64,000 nucleotides of DNA, taken from NCBI RefSeq assembly GCF_042651565.1, contig NZ_JBHSDF010000004.1; one strand, given 5' to 3'. How positions within the stretch are numbered: the first letter of the stretch is position 1; the number at the start of each line of letters is the position of its first letter. Below, in pieces: positions 8,043 through 15,881 of the stretch. Source of the stretch: Salinispirillum marinum. Lineage in GTDB: Bacteria; Pseudomonadota; Gammaproteobacteria; Pseudomonadales; Natronospirillaceae. Position numbers and translations under genes: made by a program. The notes beneath the pieces were generated by a model. That model did no database searches and had not been told where the DNA came from. It saw nothing but the letters and a program-made list of their open reading frames with translations.

Positions 8043-8130
8043 GGTGAGGTGTCCGAGTGGCTGAAGGAGCACGCCTGGAAAGTGTGTATACGGCAACGTA
8101 TCGAGGGTTCGAATCCCTCTCTCACCGCCA
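8043..8130 (+). tRNA. tRNA-Ser(GGA)
   Basis: An 88-base class II tRNA with encoded CCA. The acceptor stem GGTGAGG pairs with CTCACC(G). The anticodon stem is CACGC/GTGTG with loop CTGGAAA, giving anticodon GGA at 8077-8079 (reads UCC/UCU). The long variable arm TATACGGCAACGTATC and the T-arm GAGGGTTCGAATCCCTC are intact. A strong terminator hairpin starts 7 bases downstream, and a tandem array of structured repeats follows. Confidence 0.97.
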
Positions 8131-8136
8131 TATTAA

Positions 8137-8173
8137 TAAAAAAGGGCAGCCCTTACGGGCTGCCCTTTTTTAT
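8137..8173 (+). terminator. Terminator hairpin downstream of tRNA-Ser
   Basis: AAAAAAGGGCAGCCC and GGGCTGCCCTTTTTT pair around TTAC, with the symmetry extending through TATTAATA on both sides. It can work in both directions. The right half (CCCTTTTTTATTAATA) is also the first part of each repeat unit in the array that follows. Confidence 0.85.
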
Positions 8174-8582
8174 TAATATCACGCAGAGCGTGGAAAGAAC
8201 CCTCCGGTTCGACCAATCGCAAAGCGATTGGGACCGCACGCCAGTGCGCCCGCAGGGCAAGACAATCGTACGCGATTGTCTTGGTCAATCCCGAACGTTA
8301 ATTCATAACCCAATTCCGTAAGGGTAGCCCTTTTTTATTAATATCACGCAGAGCGTGGAAAGAACCCTCTGGTTCGATCAGTGGCGCAGCCACTAAGACC
8401 GCGCACAGCGCGCCCGCAGGGCAAGACAATCGTGAGCGATTGTCTTGGTCAATCTCGAACGTTAATTCATAACCCAATTCCGTTAGGGTAACCCTTTTTT
8501 ATTAATATCACGCAGAGCTTGGAAAGAACCCTCTGGTTCGATCAGTGGCGCAGCCACTAAGACCGCGCACAGCGCGCCCGCA
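8163..8582 (+). repeat. Tandem array of structured ~165 bp repeats behind tRNA-Ser (2.5 units)
   Basis: Units begin at 8163, 8328 and 8492 (periods 165 and 164) and the third stops at 8582. Each starts CCCTTTTTTATTAATATCACG and carries successive hairpins: GAACC/GGTTC; then CAATCGC-aaa-GCGATTG in unit 1 but AGTGGC-gca-GCCACT in units 2 and 3; then CGCAC/GTGCG in unit 1 but CGCGC/GCGCG in units 2 and 3; then GACAATCG/CGATTGTC with a changing loop (tacg, tgag). Stems change in a paired way, indicating selection on folding. No open reading frame is convincing here. The layout resembles the E. coli tyrT distal repeats (rtT RNA); whether it is transcribed past the terminator is unknown. Confidence 0.85.
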
Positions 8583-8613
8583 TTTTGCCAAAATTCATCT
8601 CTAATGCGGTCAA

Positions 8614-9135
8614 TTAGTCCCGCACTAACCGCACCTTATAGTTCAATCGTCGAAAATAGCTCGAAGAATAACCGTTCAAAAAGTTCACATCCCATGCACT
8701 CAGCTCACTGTGCAAGTTCGGGGTTGAAGTCCAATACCGACTGCTGGAGGTGTTGGGAAACACTTCACTGTTGATGGCCGGTGCATTGCAGCGCTCTTCA
8801 ATCAGACTGATGAGTTCTTCTCGAGTCGGGACGCGCCAATCACCGTACCCCGCGAACGTAACGTCCATTGCCCGAGCAATCGATCCTTCCCAGTTGAACG
8901 AATCTGGAAATCCGGTACAGGTAGAGCCATCCCATGTCTGGCCCAGGCTACAGCGCATCCAGGTCAGTCCTGTGGTGATATGGGTAACGGTGCCATTGTC
9001 GTGAAGGATGAAATCCTCGGTGGGTGTGGTGATCGCCGCATCCGGATTTTCCTGCGTACAGATCTGCGCATATACCGCGCCATGGAGCAAAAACACACCG
9101 CAGAACATAATCGATCGAGGATAAGCAGCAAACAT
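8614..9135 (-). CDS. Secreted DUF1566 (Lcl C-terminal-like) domain protein
   Basis: A 173-residue protein with a signal peptide (MFAAYPRSIMFCGVFLLHGAVYA, cleavage near residue 23) and then a single DUF1566 domain. The family pattern is clear: a start-of-domain segment with TGLTWMRCSLGQTWDG, then WRVPTREELISLIEERCNAP, RYWTSTPN, and a closing YKVRLVRD. Three or more Cys suggest disulfides, fitting an exported protein. GGAGG stands five bases before the ATG. The gene lies 20 bases after the chemoreceptor gene in the same direction, so it is probably co-transcribed with it. The role of DUF1566 proteins is poorly known; cell-surface or adhesin-like binding is a guess. Confidence 0.8.
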   Translation of the reverse strand: MFAAYPRSIMFCGVFLLHGAVYAQICTQENPDAAITTPTEDFILHDNGTVTHITTGLTWMRCSLGQTWDGSTCTGFPDSFNWEGSIARAMDVTFAGYGDWRVPTREELISLIEERCNAPAINSEVFPNTSSSRYWTSTPNLHSELSAWDVNFLNGYSSSYFRRLNYKVRLVRD

Positions 9136-9155
9136 AAGAGCCTCCGGGAGCGACG

Positions 9156-11153
9156 TTATACCTGAAAGTGTGCCACACCACCTTTCAACTCGACGGTGAT
9201 GGTGACGACTTCTTCAAAAGCTGTGATGTTGTCGTTCGCATTTCCGGCCACTTTGGATGCTGACTCTGCGATGCCGACGACATGTTGACTGACCGACTGG
9301 GCCACCGAGCTTTGTTCTTCGGCGGCAGTGGCAATCTGCTGTGCCATATCGTTAATGCGAGACAGGCCCTGGCGCATGGTCAATAAAGACTGGGCCGTGG
9401 TTTCGGCTTGCGTCACCACCGTATCCGCTTGCGTGTCGTTGGTGGTCATGTGCTCTACCGCAGCACTGGCCTTTTCACGCAGACGTTGCACCATGGCATC
9501 GATGTCCTCGGTGGACTGACGGGTACGTTCGGCCAACGAACGCACCTCATCGGCGACCACCGCAAAACCACGGCCTTGTTCGCCCGCACGAGCGGCTTCG
9601 ATGGCGGCATTGAGGGCCAACAAGTTCGTTTGCTCGGCAATGCCGTGGATAACGGTGACGATTTCACGAATTTGTTCACTTTCTGTGCTGACCGACGCAA
9701 TTACGTCCGAAGATTCAGCCAATGAGCGTTTCAATGCCGTGATGGATTCTACGGCGGCCGACATCTGTTCATGGCTGGCTTGTGCCATAGCGTTGACGGA
9801 ACCCACTTCTTCTTGCGACGTCAAAGCGGCGCGCGCCACTTCCCGAATGGCGGCTTCCATTTCGGTGACTTCGGTGGCCATTTGACCGGTTTGGTCTTGT
9901 TGGTCCTGCACCATTATTTGGGTGTCACGGCTGCGTTGCACCAAGGCACGGAGCGCCTCGTCGACCGCATCGGTACTGGCACGAATGCCTTGCACAATGG
10001 TCCGAAAGCTACCAGCAACAGCAGCAACGCCTTGTTGAATGGTGCCAAATTCATCGCGGTGGATGCGGCCAAATTGTGGTTCGGTCAAGTCGCCTTGCTG
10101 TAAATGGTGCAGTCCGGCCATGATGCCTTTGAGCGGCCGTCGAATCACACGGGCAACGCCAAACGCCACCAAGAGTGCGATGCCGGTCGATACCGCTGTT
10201 AATAACCACATAACGGATTGCACGCGGTTTTGGCTGGTTAGCGCTTCTTGACTCGCGGAGGTGTTGGCCTGCAAGAGAGCTGTGTTCAGCTCACTGTACG
10301 CGTTCAACGCCGTGTCAACACCGACCTCTAGGGAGTTCAGGGCAAGACGTCGTTCGGTGGCGTCCGAAATAAGTTGGGTCTGCAACGCATAGGCCCCTTG
10401 TTCGGGGTCAACGAGCTGGCGTAAAGCGGTGATATAGGGCATCAAGTCACGTTCGACCCGCGCTTCATCTTCAATGATCACTTCTAGGGTGCCAATGATT
10501 TCTTCCACGCGTTGCGCTTGGGCTTCGGCTTCGGCCAGCACTTCATCGAGATTTTCTACCGTAAGCAGACGGGCTACGGACGCATCCATATTTGCCCCCA
10601 GCTCACGCACATAAGGGACAAAGAAACCAATGGTGTCGTTATCATTCAGCAGGCGTTGGAGGTTTTGCATGCCGTTATCGAACTGCGCCCATTGTGCGGT
10701 GAAGGCGGCTAAACCGCGGCGCAGACTTTGTTCCTGTTCCAAACGCTGCCGATGCGCCGCAAGCTGATTACGGGTGATGGCAAGCACCTGTTCAACCTGA
10801 GCGGTAGCGAGTTCATATAACGCCGGATCCAGTGCATCAGGGCGAACACCGGCGTTGAGTTGATCACGGGTGTTTTGCCATTCACCAATGCGCAATTCCA
10901 ATGCGTCATTTAACGGCACCAGCCGTTCGGCATCGTCCTCGGCTAAATACTGATTGGTGATACGATTCATCAACAACAAACTTTCCAATTGTTGATTGAT
11001 CGCGCTGCGGGTCGGGACGATGACTTGGTCGATGGTGTTGAACTGGTCACGTATGGCCAGTTGACCGCGCCAGGCAAACACGGAGTTGAGTAGACTGATG
11101 ACCACCAAAACAGCGAAGCCCAGCCCCACCCTCTGAATGACAGACAGTGACAT
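9156..11153 (-). CDS. Methyl-accepting chemotaxis protein
   Basis: A 665-residue chemoreceptor. Domain order: TM1 (about residues 10-28), an all-helical periplasmic ligand region of roughly 280 residues rich in Leu/Glu/Arg, TM2 (MWLLTAVSTGIALLVAF), a HAMP linker (VIRRPLKGIMAGLHHLQQGDL), then the cytoplasmic signalling domain with the conserved hairpin tip NLLALNAAIEAARAGEQGRG and FAVVADEVRSLAERT. There is no C-terminal NWETF-like pentapeptide. The start at 11153 is preferred to an upstream in-frame codon because TGAGG lies upstream of it. It follows the TRAP permease gene on the same strand but behind a strong terminator. The position suggests sensing of the TRAP ligand, which is inference. 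Confidence 0.93.
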   Translation of the reverse strand: MSLSVIQRVGLGFAVLVVISLLNSVFAWRGQLAIRDQFNTIDQVIVPTRSAINQQLESLLLMNRITNQYLAEDDAERLVPLNDALELRIGEWQNTRDQLNAGVRPDALDPALYELATAQVEQVLAITRNQLAAHRQRLEQEQSLRRGLAAFTAQWAQFDNGMQNLQRLLNDNDTIGFFVPYVRELGANMDASVARLLTVENLDEVLAEAEAQAQRVEEIIGTLEVIIEDEARVERDLMPYITALRQLVDPEQGAYALQTQLISDATERRLALNSLEVGVDTALNAYSELNTALLQANTSASQEALTSQNRVQSVMWLLTAVSTGIALLVAFGVARVIRRPLKGIMAGLHHLQQGDLTEPQFGRIHRDEFGTIQQGVAAVAGSFRTIVQGIRASTDAVDEALRALVQRSRDTQIMVQDQQDQTGQMATEVTEMEAAIREVARAALTSQEEVGSVNAMAQASHEQMSAAVESITALKRSLAESSDVIASVSTESEQIREIVTVIHGIAEQTNLLALNAAIEAARAGEQGRGFAVVADEVRSLAERTRQSTEDIDAMVQRLREKASAAVEHMTTNDTQADTVVTQAETTAQSLLTMRQGLSRINDMAQQIATAAEEQSSVAQSVSQHVVGIAESASKVAGNANDNITAFEEVVTITVELKGGVAHFQV

Positions 11154-11191
11154 AGTGATAGCCTCAATATTGTTATCGTTATTGGTTCGGC

Positions 11192-11226
11192 AAAAAATGC
11201 CCACCCAATGCATGGCATTGGGTGGG
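11192..11226 (-). terminator. Terminator between TRAP permease and chemoreceptor genes
   Basis: On the minus strand CCCACCCAATG pairs with CATTGGGTGGG (11 bp) around a 5-base loop, followed by C and a run of T (complement of 11192-11197). It starts about 18 bases after the permease stop codon. Confidence 0.88.
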
Positions 11227-11243
11227 TAACACACAACACAAAA

Positions 11244-13265
11244 TTAAGCGGTAACCTCCTCTGGGTGTCGACGATGCTGCACAAAGTTAATGGCTAACAA
11301 CACCAACATCACGGTGACGCTAATCACTTCAGAGATAAAGGATGGATAGAACACGCCGATCACGGCCAGAGCCAATAGGGCGCGCATCCATGGTTTCATC
11401 CAAGTGAACAGGAAACCTTCAATAGACGCGGCAAAGGCTGCCAAGGCCGTAATGATCAGGAATCCGTTCCAGAGCAGCACAGGCAACGTGCCACCCATAA
11501 TGATTTCAGGGTTAAACACCATGAACAGAGGAATCAAATACAGTCCTTTGGCAAATTTCCACGACTGCACGCTGGTTTCCATGGTTTTACTGCCCGCAAT
11601 CGCCGCCGCCGCAAAGGCGGCGAGCGCCACCGGGGGTGTGACATTGGAGTCTTGCGAGTACCAGAACACCAATAGATGCGCAATCAATAACGGAATGCCA
11701 AACTCGTTGGTCAAGGCTGGGCCGACCAGCACGATCAACACAATGTAGCTGGCGGTTACGGGTAAACCGAGGCCCAAGATCAAACTGGCAATGATCACCA
11801 AGAGCAAGGCCAGCAGGATGTTACCGCCCGAAAACGCAATCATCATGGATGAGAACTTCAAGCCTAAGCCGGTAAGGCCGACAACCGCGACAACGATACC
11901 GGCTACACCACAGGCAATACTCACCGCAATGGCATTACGAGCACCCAGTTCAAGGCCTTGGAACAAGCGCACTACGCCTAATTTTATGGCCGCTACCAGC
12001 TCTGTAGCGATTTGCCCGGAAGCCTGACCACGTAGGTAAGCTAACCAAAGTCCGTTTAGGCCCGCCACGAGGATGATGCTGGTGACGGCATAGAAACCGA
12101 CGCGCATGGGAGAGAGCCCCATCACCAATAACACCACCAGCATTAAAAGGGGCGCCAGAAAGAACCAGCCGCGCGCCATGACATCACGCAATACGGGTAA
12201 TTCATTTCTTTCCAAACCCTTCATGCCTTGCTTAATGGCAATGATGTGCACGAAAAGATAGACGGTAGCGAAATACAGCAATGCCGGGAAAACGGATACT
12301 TTTACAATATCCAAATACGGGACGCGAGTATATTCGGCGATAAGGAATGCGCCTGCACCCATAAGCGGCGGCATAATTTGCCCACCGGTACTGGCTGCGG
12401 CTTCAATACCACCGGCTTGAGCCGGTTTAAAGCCTAGTCTTTTCATTAGGGGGATGGTGAACGCACCCGTGGTGACCACGTTAGCAATGGAACTGCCTGA
12501 AATTGATCCCATGCTGGCAGACGCGAGCACTGCGGCTTTAGCGGGGCCGCCCCGTTGACGGCCGGTTGCGGCAAAGGCCATATCAATAAAAAACTTACCG
12601 GCACCAGTGACTTCCAACATGGCACCAAATAATACAAATATGAACACGAAGGTCGCCGCGACGCCCAGCGGCAGTCCGAAAATACCTTCCTGACCCAAAT
12701 ACAGTTGTGCCGCGAGTCGCTCTAACGTATAGCCTCGGTGGTTCAAAATACCGGGTAAGAATTCCCCAATCCAAGGTAATGTGCCGCGCGCGCCGGCAAG
12801 TGCATAAATAATGGCGACGGAACCGATGATGGTCAGGCCCAAGCCTACCGCACGACGGCTCGCCTCTAATAAGGTAATGGTGGTGATGATGCCAACGATG
12901 ATGTCAGTCTGGGACCAAAAACCCGCACGCGCAAAAATAGCATCCAGATTGTAGACCAAATAAAACCCGGAATAGGCGGCGGCACAGAAGAAAACGGTAT
13001 CGACCAGCGCGCCGATGGGGCCGCGGGGCTTGCCGAAGGGTGTAAAAATCAGAAACGCCAACATCATGATCAACGCTAAATGAATGCTGCGTTGATAGAA
13101 CAAGCCTAAGGGTTGAATCCCGGCACTGTACAATTGGAATAACGAGAGCCCTACAGCCAAAATGGCCGTGAGCCACAAAATCGGTTTTGGACCAGAGCGT
13201 TGAGGGGGTTGCCAAGCCGCTTCTGCCTGATCAGTTACTACGGATGAGTTTGTCATGGTGGTCAT
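11244..13265 (-). CDS. TRAP transporter fused permease (4TM/12TM, TAXI type)
   Basis: A 673-residue inner-membrane protein in which the small DctQ-like and large DctM-like TRAP subunits are one chain, as is usual for TAXI-type systems. It is hydrophobic throughout. The large-subunit hallmark regions are SASMGSISGSSIANVVTTGAFTIPLMKRLGFKP, then AGGIEAAASTGGQIMPPLMGAGAFLIAEY and, later, LILGLGLPVTASYIVL. It couples Na+ or H+ flow to uptake of an organic acid delivered by the upstream binding protein. Start choice: a TTG at 13280 is possible, but ATG 13265 (or ATG 13256) is more natural. It lies 75 bases after the binding protein gene with a perfect palindrome between, probably setting unequal expression of the two. 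Confidence 0.92.
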   Translation of the reverse strand: MTTMTNSSVVTDQAEAAWQPPQRSGPKPILWLTAILAVGLSLFQLYSAGIQPLGLFYQRSIHLALIMMLAFLIFTPFGKPRGPIGALVDTVFFCAAAYSGFYLVYNLDAIFARAGFWSQTDIIVGIITTITLLEASRRAVGLGLTIIGSVAIIYALAGARGTLPWIGEFLPGILNHRGYTLERLAAQLYLGQEGIFGLPLGVAATFVFIFVLFGAMLEVTGAGKFFIDMAFAATGRQRGGPAKAAVLASASMGSISGSSIANVVTTGAFTIPLMKRLGFKPAQAGGIEAAASTGGQIMPPLMGAGAFLIAEYTRVPYLDIVKVSVFPALLYFATVYLFVHIIAIKQGMKGLERNELPVLRDVMARGWFFLAPLLMLVVLLVMGLSPMRVGFYAVTSIILVAGLNGLWLAYLRGQASGQIATELVAAIKLGVVRLFQGLELGARNAIAVSIACGVAGIVVAVVGLTGLGLKFSSMMIAFSGGNILLALLLVIIASLILGLGLPVTASYIVLIVLVGPALTNEFGIPLLIAHLLVFWYSQDSNVTPPVALAAFAAAAIAGSKTMETSVQSWKFAKGLYLIPLFMVFNPEIIMGGTLPVLLWNGFLIITALAAFAASIEGFLFTWMKPWMRALLALAVIGVFYPSFISEVISVTVMLVLLAINFVQHRRHPEEVTA

Positions 13266-13310
13266 GTTCCCAATACACAAGGGTCATAGTGCGAAGAAGG
13301 GTAGGGCAGA

Positions 13311-13332
13311 GAGCCGACCCTAGGGTCGGCTC
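13311..13332 (-). promoter_or_regulatory. Intercistronic perfect palindrome between TAXI binding protein and permease genes
   Basis: GAGCCGACCC and GGGTCGGCTC flank a central TA, a 22-base perfect palindrome nine bases after the binding protein stop. There is no clean T run, so it more likely stabilises the upstream mRNA or partly attenuates transcription than terminates fully. Confidence 0.6.
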
Positions 13333-13340
13333 AGGTGTCA

Positions 13341-14300
13341 TCACTCGCGTAAGCGATCTGGGATGATGGCACCAATTTCTTCGTAGTACCGCAATGCGCC
13401 AGGGTGCATTGGGATCGGGGTTGACGTCAGGCTGAAGTCTACCGTGGTATCGTTAGCGGCTGGGTGAATAGAGCGCAGATACTCGACTTCTTCGAACAAC
13501 AGTTTCGTCAGTTCATATACCAGGTCATCCGACATGGCAGGGTTAACCACCATTACGTTCGGAATACCAACCGATTGCGTTGGTCGGGTAACGCCTTCAT
13601 ACAAACCAGCTCTCAGTACGTAGGGCGCAAACACTGGCTCTACACCTTGGGCATTACGAATTTGTGACGTCGTTAAGCTGACCAAACGGATATCACGTTG
13701 CGTTGCCAAACTCAAAATGGAGCTGGTTGGTGGTCCAACGCTCCAGAAGCCAGCATCAATATCACCATCACGCAAGGCATCAGCGGTTTCGTTGAAATTC
13801 AAACGCTGCGCTGTAATGTCATCAAAGGTCAGGCCGTTTGATTCCAAAAGAGCACGTGCATTGACTTCAGTACCACTACCGGGGGCGCCTACAGAAACGC
13901 GTTTGCCACGCAAGTCTTCGAGTGAAGATATGCCAGAGTCAGCCAAGGTAACGATTTGCACGGCATTGGGGTAGATTGAAGCGATGGCCAATACATCGAG
14001 GGGGCGACCATCAAAACGACCCGTGCCGTTGTACGCTTGATACACGGTATCGGCTAATGCAATAGCGATATCCGAGTCTTCACGGTGAATTAAGCCCATG
14101 TTCTCGACGGATGCACCGGTGACCTCAACCGCCCCGGTATAGCCGGAGATGTGTTGATCAATCAATTCAGCGAAGCCACCACCGATAGGGTAGTAAACGC
14201 CGCCAGTTCCGCCTGTTGCGATGGACAGGGTTGTTTGAGCCTGGGCGGTCGATACGCCGATGGCCAGAGCTGCACACAGAGCTACGCTTAATTTGCGCAT
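13341..14300 (-). CDS. TAXI family TRAP transporter periplasmic solute-binding protein
   Basis: A 319-residue secreted binding protein. The signal peptide MRKLSVALCAALAIGVSTAQA is followed by TTLSIATGGTGGVYYPIGGGFAELI, the standard N-terminal motif of TAXI proteins, then VENMGLIHREDSDIAIALADTVYQAY and GKRVSVGAPGSGTEVNAR, also typical. It delivers an organic acid (glutamate, 2-oxoglutarate or another carboxylate in known members) to the fused permease. ATG 14300 has GGAG nine bases upstream and is preferred over an upstream in-frame start, which would bury the signal peptide. A sigma-54 promoter lies about 80 bases upstream, matching the adjacent sigma-54 activator gene. Confidence 0.93.
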   Translation of the reverse strand: MRKLSVALCAALAIGVSTAQAQTTLSIATGGTGGVYYPIGGGFAELIDQHISGYTGAVEVTGASVENMGLIHREDSDIAIALADTVYQAYNGTGRFDGRPLDVLAIASIYPNAVQIVTLADSGISSLEDLRGKRVSVGAPGSGTEVNARALLESNGLTFDDITAQRLNFNETADALRDGDIDAGFWSVGPPTSSILSLATQRDIRLVSLTTSQIRNAQGVEPVFAPYVLRAGLYEGVTRPTQSVGIPNVMVVNPAMSDDLVYELTKLLFEEVEYLRSIHPAANDTTVDFSLTSTPIPMHPGALRYYEEIGAIIPDRLRE

Positions 14301-14381
14301 AGGATGTCTCCATAAGATTGTTGTTGTTTTTGTAAGCTTGGACGGTTGACCTGCACAAGTCATCCGCCTCCACAGTGTACA

Positions 14382-14398
14382 TAGCAAAGGCTATGCCA
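14382..14398 (-). promoter_or_regulatory. Sigma-54 (-24/-12) promoter for the TAXI-TRAP operon
   Basis: On the minus strand the sequence TGGCATAGCCTTTGCTA fits the RpoN consensus TGGCACG-N4-TTGCW, with the GG and GC doublets exactly 12 bases apart (14397 and 14385). Transcription would begin near 14372, giving a ~70-base leader to the ATG at 14300. The activator gene of the sigma-54 class lies directly upstream. Confidence 0.8.
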
Positions 14399-14461
14399 AT
14401 GAGTATAGTCGGGTATTTCGGGCCTGCACGGCGTATAGGAAGAAAAAGTAGGCAAAAAATG

Positions 14462-14499
14462 GCTTATTTACGATGTGCCAATAAGCAAAAAATTGCTCA
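14462..14499 (-). promoter_or_regulatory. Candidate upstream activator sites for the DctD-like regulator
   Basis: TAAGCAA (14482-14488) and TTGCTCA (14493-14499) form a near-perfect dyad around AAAA. GCTTATT (14462-14468) and AATAAGC (14480-14486) form a second, overlapping perfect dyad. They lie about 90-125 bases upstream of the predicted start, the usual distance for enhancer-like sites of sigma-54 activators. Confidence 0.55.
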
Positions 14500-14519
14500 T
14501 TCATGGATGGCATTACTCG

Positions 14520-15881
14520 CTATACAAAGTCTTCGCGTCGTAAGCCGTACTTCTGCATTTTTTGATTGAGCGTGCGGCGTGGCAAGTCCAGTACTTCCAT
14601 CACTTCTTTGATAGAGCCCTTGTGATGCGCTAATTCCGCACTCAGGAGGGCTTTCTCTACTTGCTCCAAGCGGGCACTCAATGAACCTTCTTCACTGCTC
14701 GGTGCCAAACGGTTGGTTGAGCCCAGTTGCAGCAGCTCTTGTACAGAAATGTCATTAAAGCTGTGGGTCAATAAGTAGCGTTCAGCGGTATGTCTTAGTT
14801 CGCGCACATTGCCCGGCCAGTCATGAAGTTCCAGCGCAACCAGATCTTCATAGCTCAAGTCGGGCACCGGTAAGTCGTTGGCGGTACCGGCTTCGCGCAT
14901 AAAATGGCCGAATAACAAAGGAATATCGCCCGGACGCTCCCGCAACGGCGGCAAATGAATGTCGGCGACCATTAGGCGGTAGTATAGGTCTTCACGGAAG
15001 TGCCCCGCGGTAGCCGCTTTCCGGAGATCTTCTTTTGTTGCTGAAATAATGCGGACGTTCAGGGGAGTCGACTTGCGTGAGCCAACGCGCGTAACTTCCC
15101 GTTCCTGCAATACACGCAGCAACTTTATCTGGAACGACATGGGCATACTTTCAATTTCATCCAGAAACAGCGTACCTTTGTTGGCGGATTCCAAAATGCC
15201 TGCCTGGCTTTTTACCGCCCCGGTAAAGGACCCTGCTTCATGTCCGAAGAGTTCGCTTTCGAGCAGATTTTCCGGCACGGCGGCAACGTTGATGGCCACG
15301 AACGGATGGTCGCGACGAATGCTTAAGTCGTGCAGGCTGCGCGCCACTTTTTCTTTTCCGGTGCCGGTCTCACCGAAGACGATCACATCTGCATTAACGC
15401 GCGCCAGCGAGTGAATTTGTTGTCGTAAATGTTGCATGGCGTCGGACTGGCCGATTAAGACATTGGCCAGGGCATCACCATCGGCATTGGGCTGTTGCGG
15501 TGCTAAGGCCAGCGAAACCCGTCGTTGTTCACAGGCACGGTGCACCATGTCCACCAATCGGTCGGGCTTGTATGGCTTTTCAATGAAGTCATAGGCGCCG
15601 AGTTTCATGGCTTCTACGGCCTGTGCGATACCGCCGTGACCGGTAATTAGAATCACCGGTATACGCTTGTCGACCGTGCGCAGTAGATCCATACCGTCCA
15701 TGCCGGGCATACGGATATCACTGATTACGACACCCGGAAAGTCGGCATTGATCACTGCCAAGGCATCCCGTGCATTAGTGAATGCCTGTACCTGAATGTC
15801 CGCCAAAAACAGCCATTGTTCCAGCGACTCGAGGGCGTGCGGATCATCGTCAATGATAATGGTGTGTAACGTGCTGTTCAT
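14520..15881 (-). CDS. Sigma-54-dependent response regulator, DctD-like
   Basis: A 453-residue regulator with three parts. The receiver domain has phospho-acceptor Asp55 in VVISDIRMPG and the acidic pocket IIIDDD near residues 8-13. The AAA+ domain has Walker A GETGTGKE and GTLFLDEIESM as Walker B. A Fis-type HTH lies at the C-terminus (GSIKEVMEVLDLPRRTLNQK). The sigma-54 contact loop reads GSFTGA rather than the usual GAFTGA. It overlaps the sensor kinase gene by four bases (ATGA). It should activate the sigma-54 promoter in front of the downstream TAXI-TRAP genes in response to the transported ligand. The DctD name reflects architecture and context, not proven C4-dicarboxylate sensing. Confidence 0.9.
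   Translation of the reverse strand: MNSTLHTIIIDDDPHALESLEQWLFLADIQVQAFTNARDALAVINADFPGVVISDIRMPGMDGMDLLRTVDKRIPVILITGHGGIAQAVEAMKLGAYDFIEKPYKPDRLVDMVHRACEQRRVSLALAPQQPNADGDALANVLIGQSDAMQHLRQQIHSLARVNADVIVFGETGTGKEKVARSLHDLSIRRDHPFVAINVAAVPENLLESELFGHEAGSFTGAVKSQAGILESANKGTLFLDEIESMPMSFQIKLLRVLQEREVTRVGSRKSTPLNVRIISATKEDLRKAATAGHFREDLYYRLMVADIHLPPLRERPGDIPLLFGHFMREAGTANDLPVPDLSYEDLVALELHDWPGNVRELRHTAERYLLTHSFNDISVQELLQLGSTNRLAPSSEEGSLSARLEQVEKALLSAELAHHKGSIKEVMEVLDLPRRTLNQKMQKYGLRREDFV

Noticed and set aside
8049..8321. Open frame of 90 codons starting inside tRNA-Ser and running into the repeat array
   Set aside because: It begins within the tRNA gene and its sequence is dictated by tRNA and hairpin repeats; there is no ribosome-binding site and no protein-like pattern.
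8163..8582. CRISPR array as an explanation of the tandem repeats after tRNA-Ser
   Set aside because: The units are ~165 bp and contiguous, without unique spacers of regular length, and no cas genes are present.
8614..9135. DUF1566 protein as the variable target of a diversity-generating retroelement
   Set aside because: No reverse transcriptase gene and no template repeat were found in the window.
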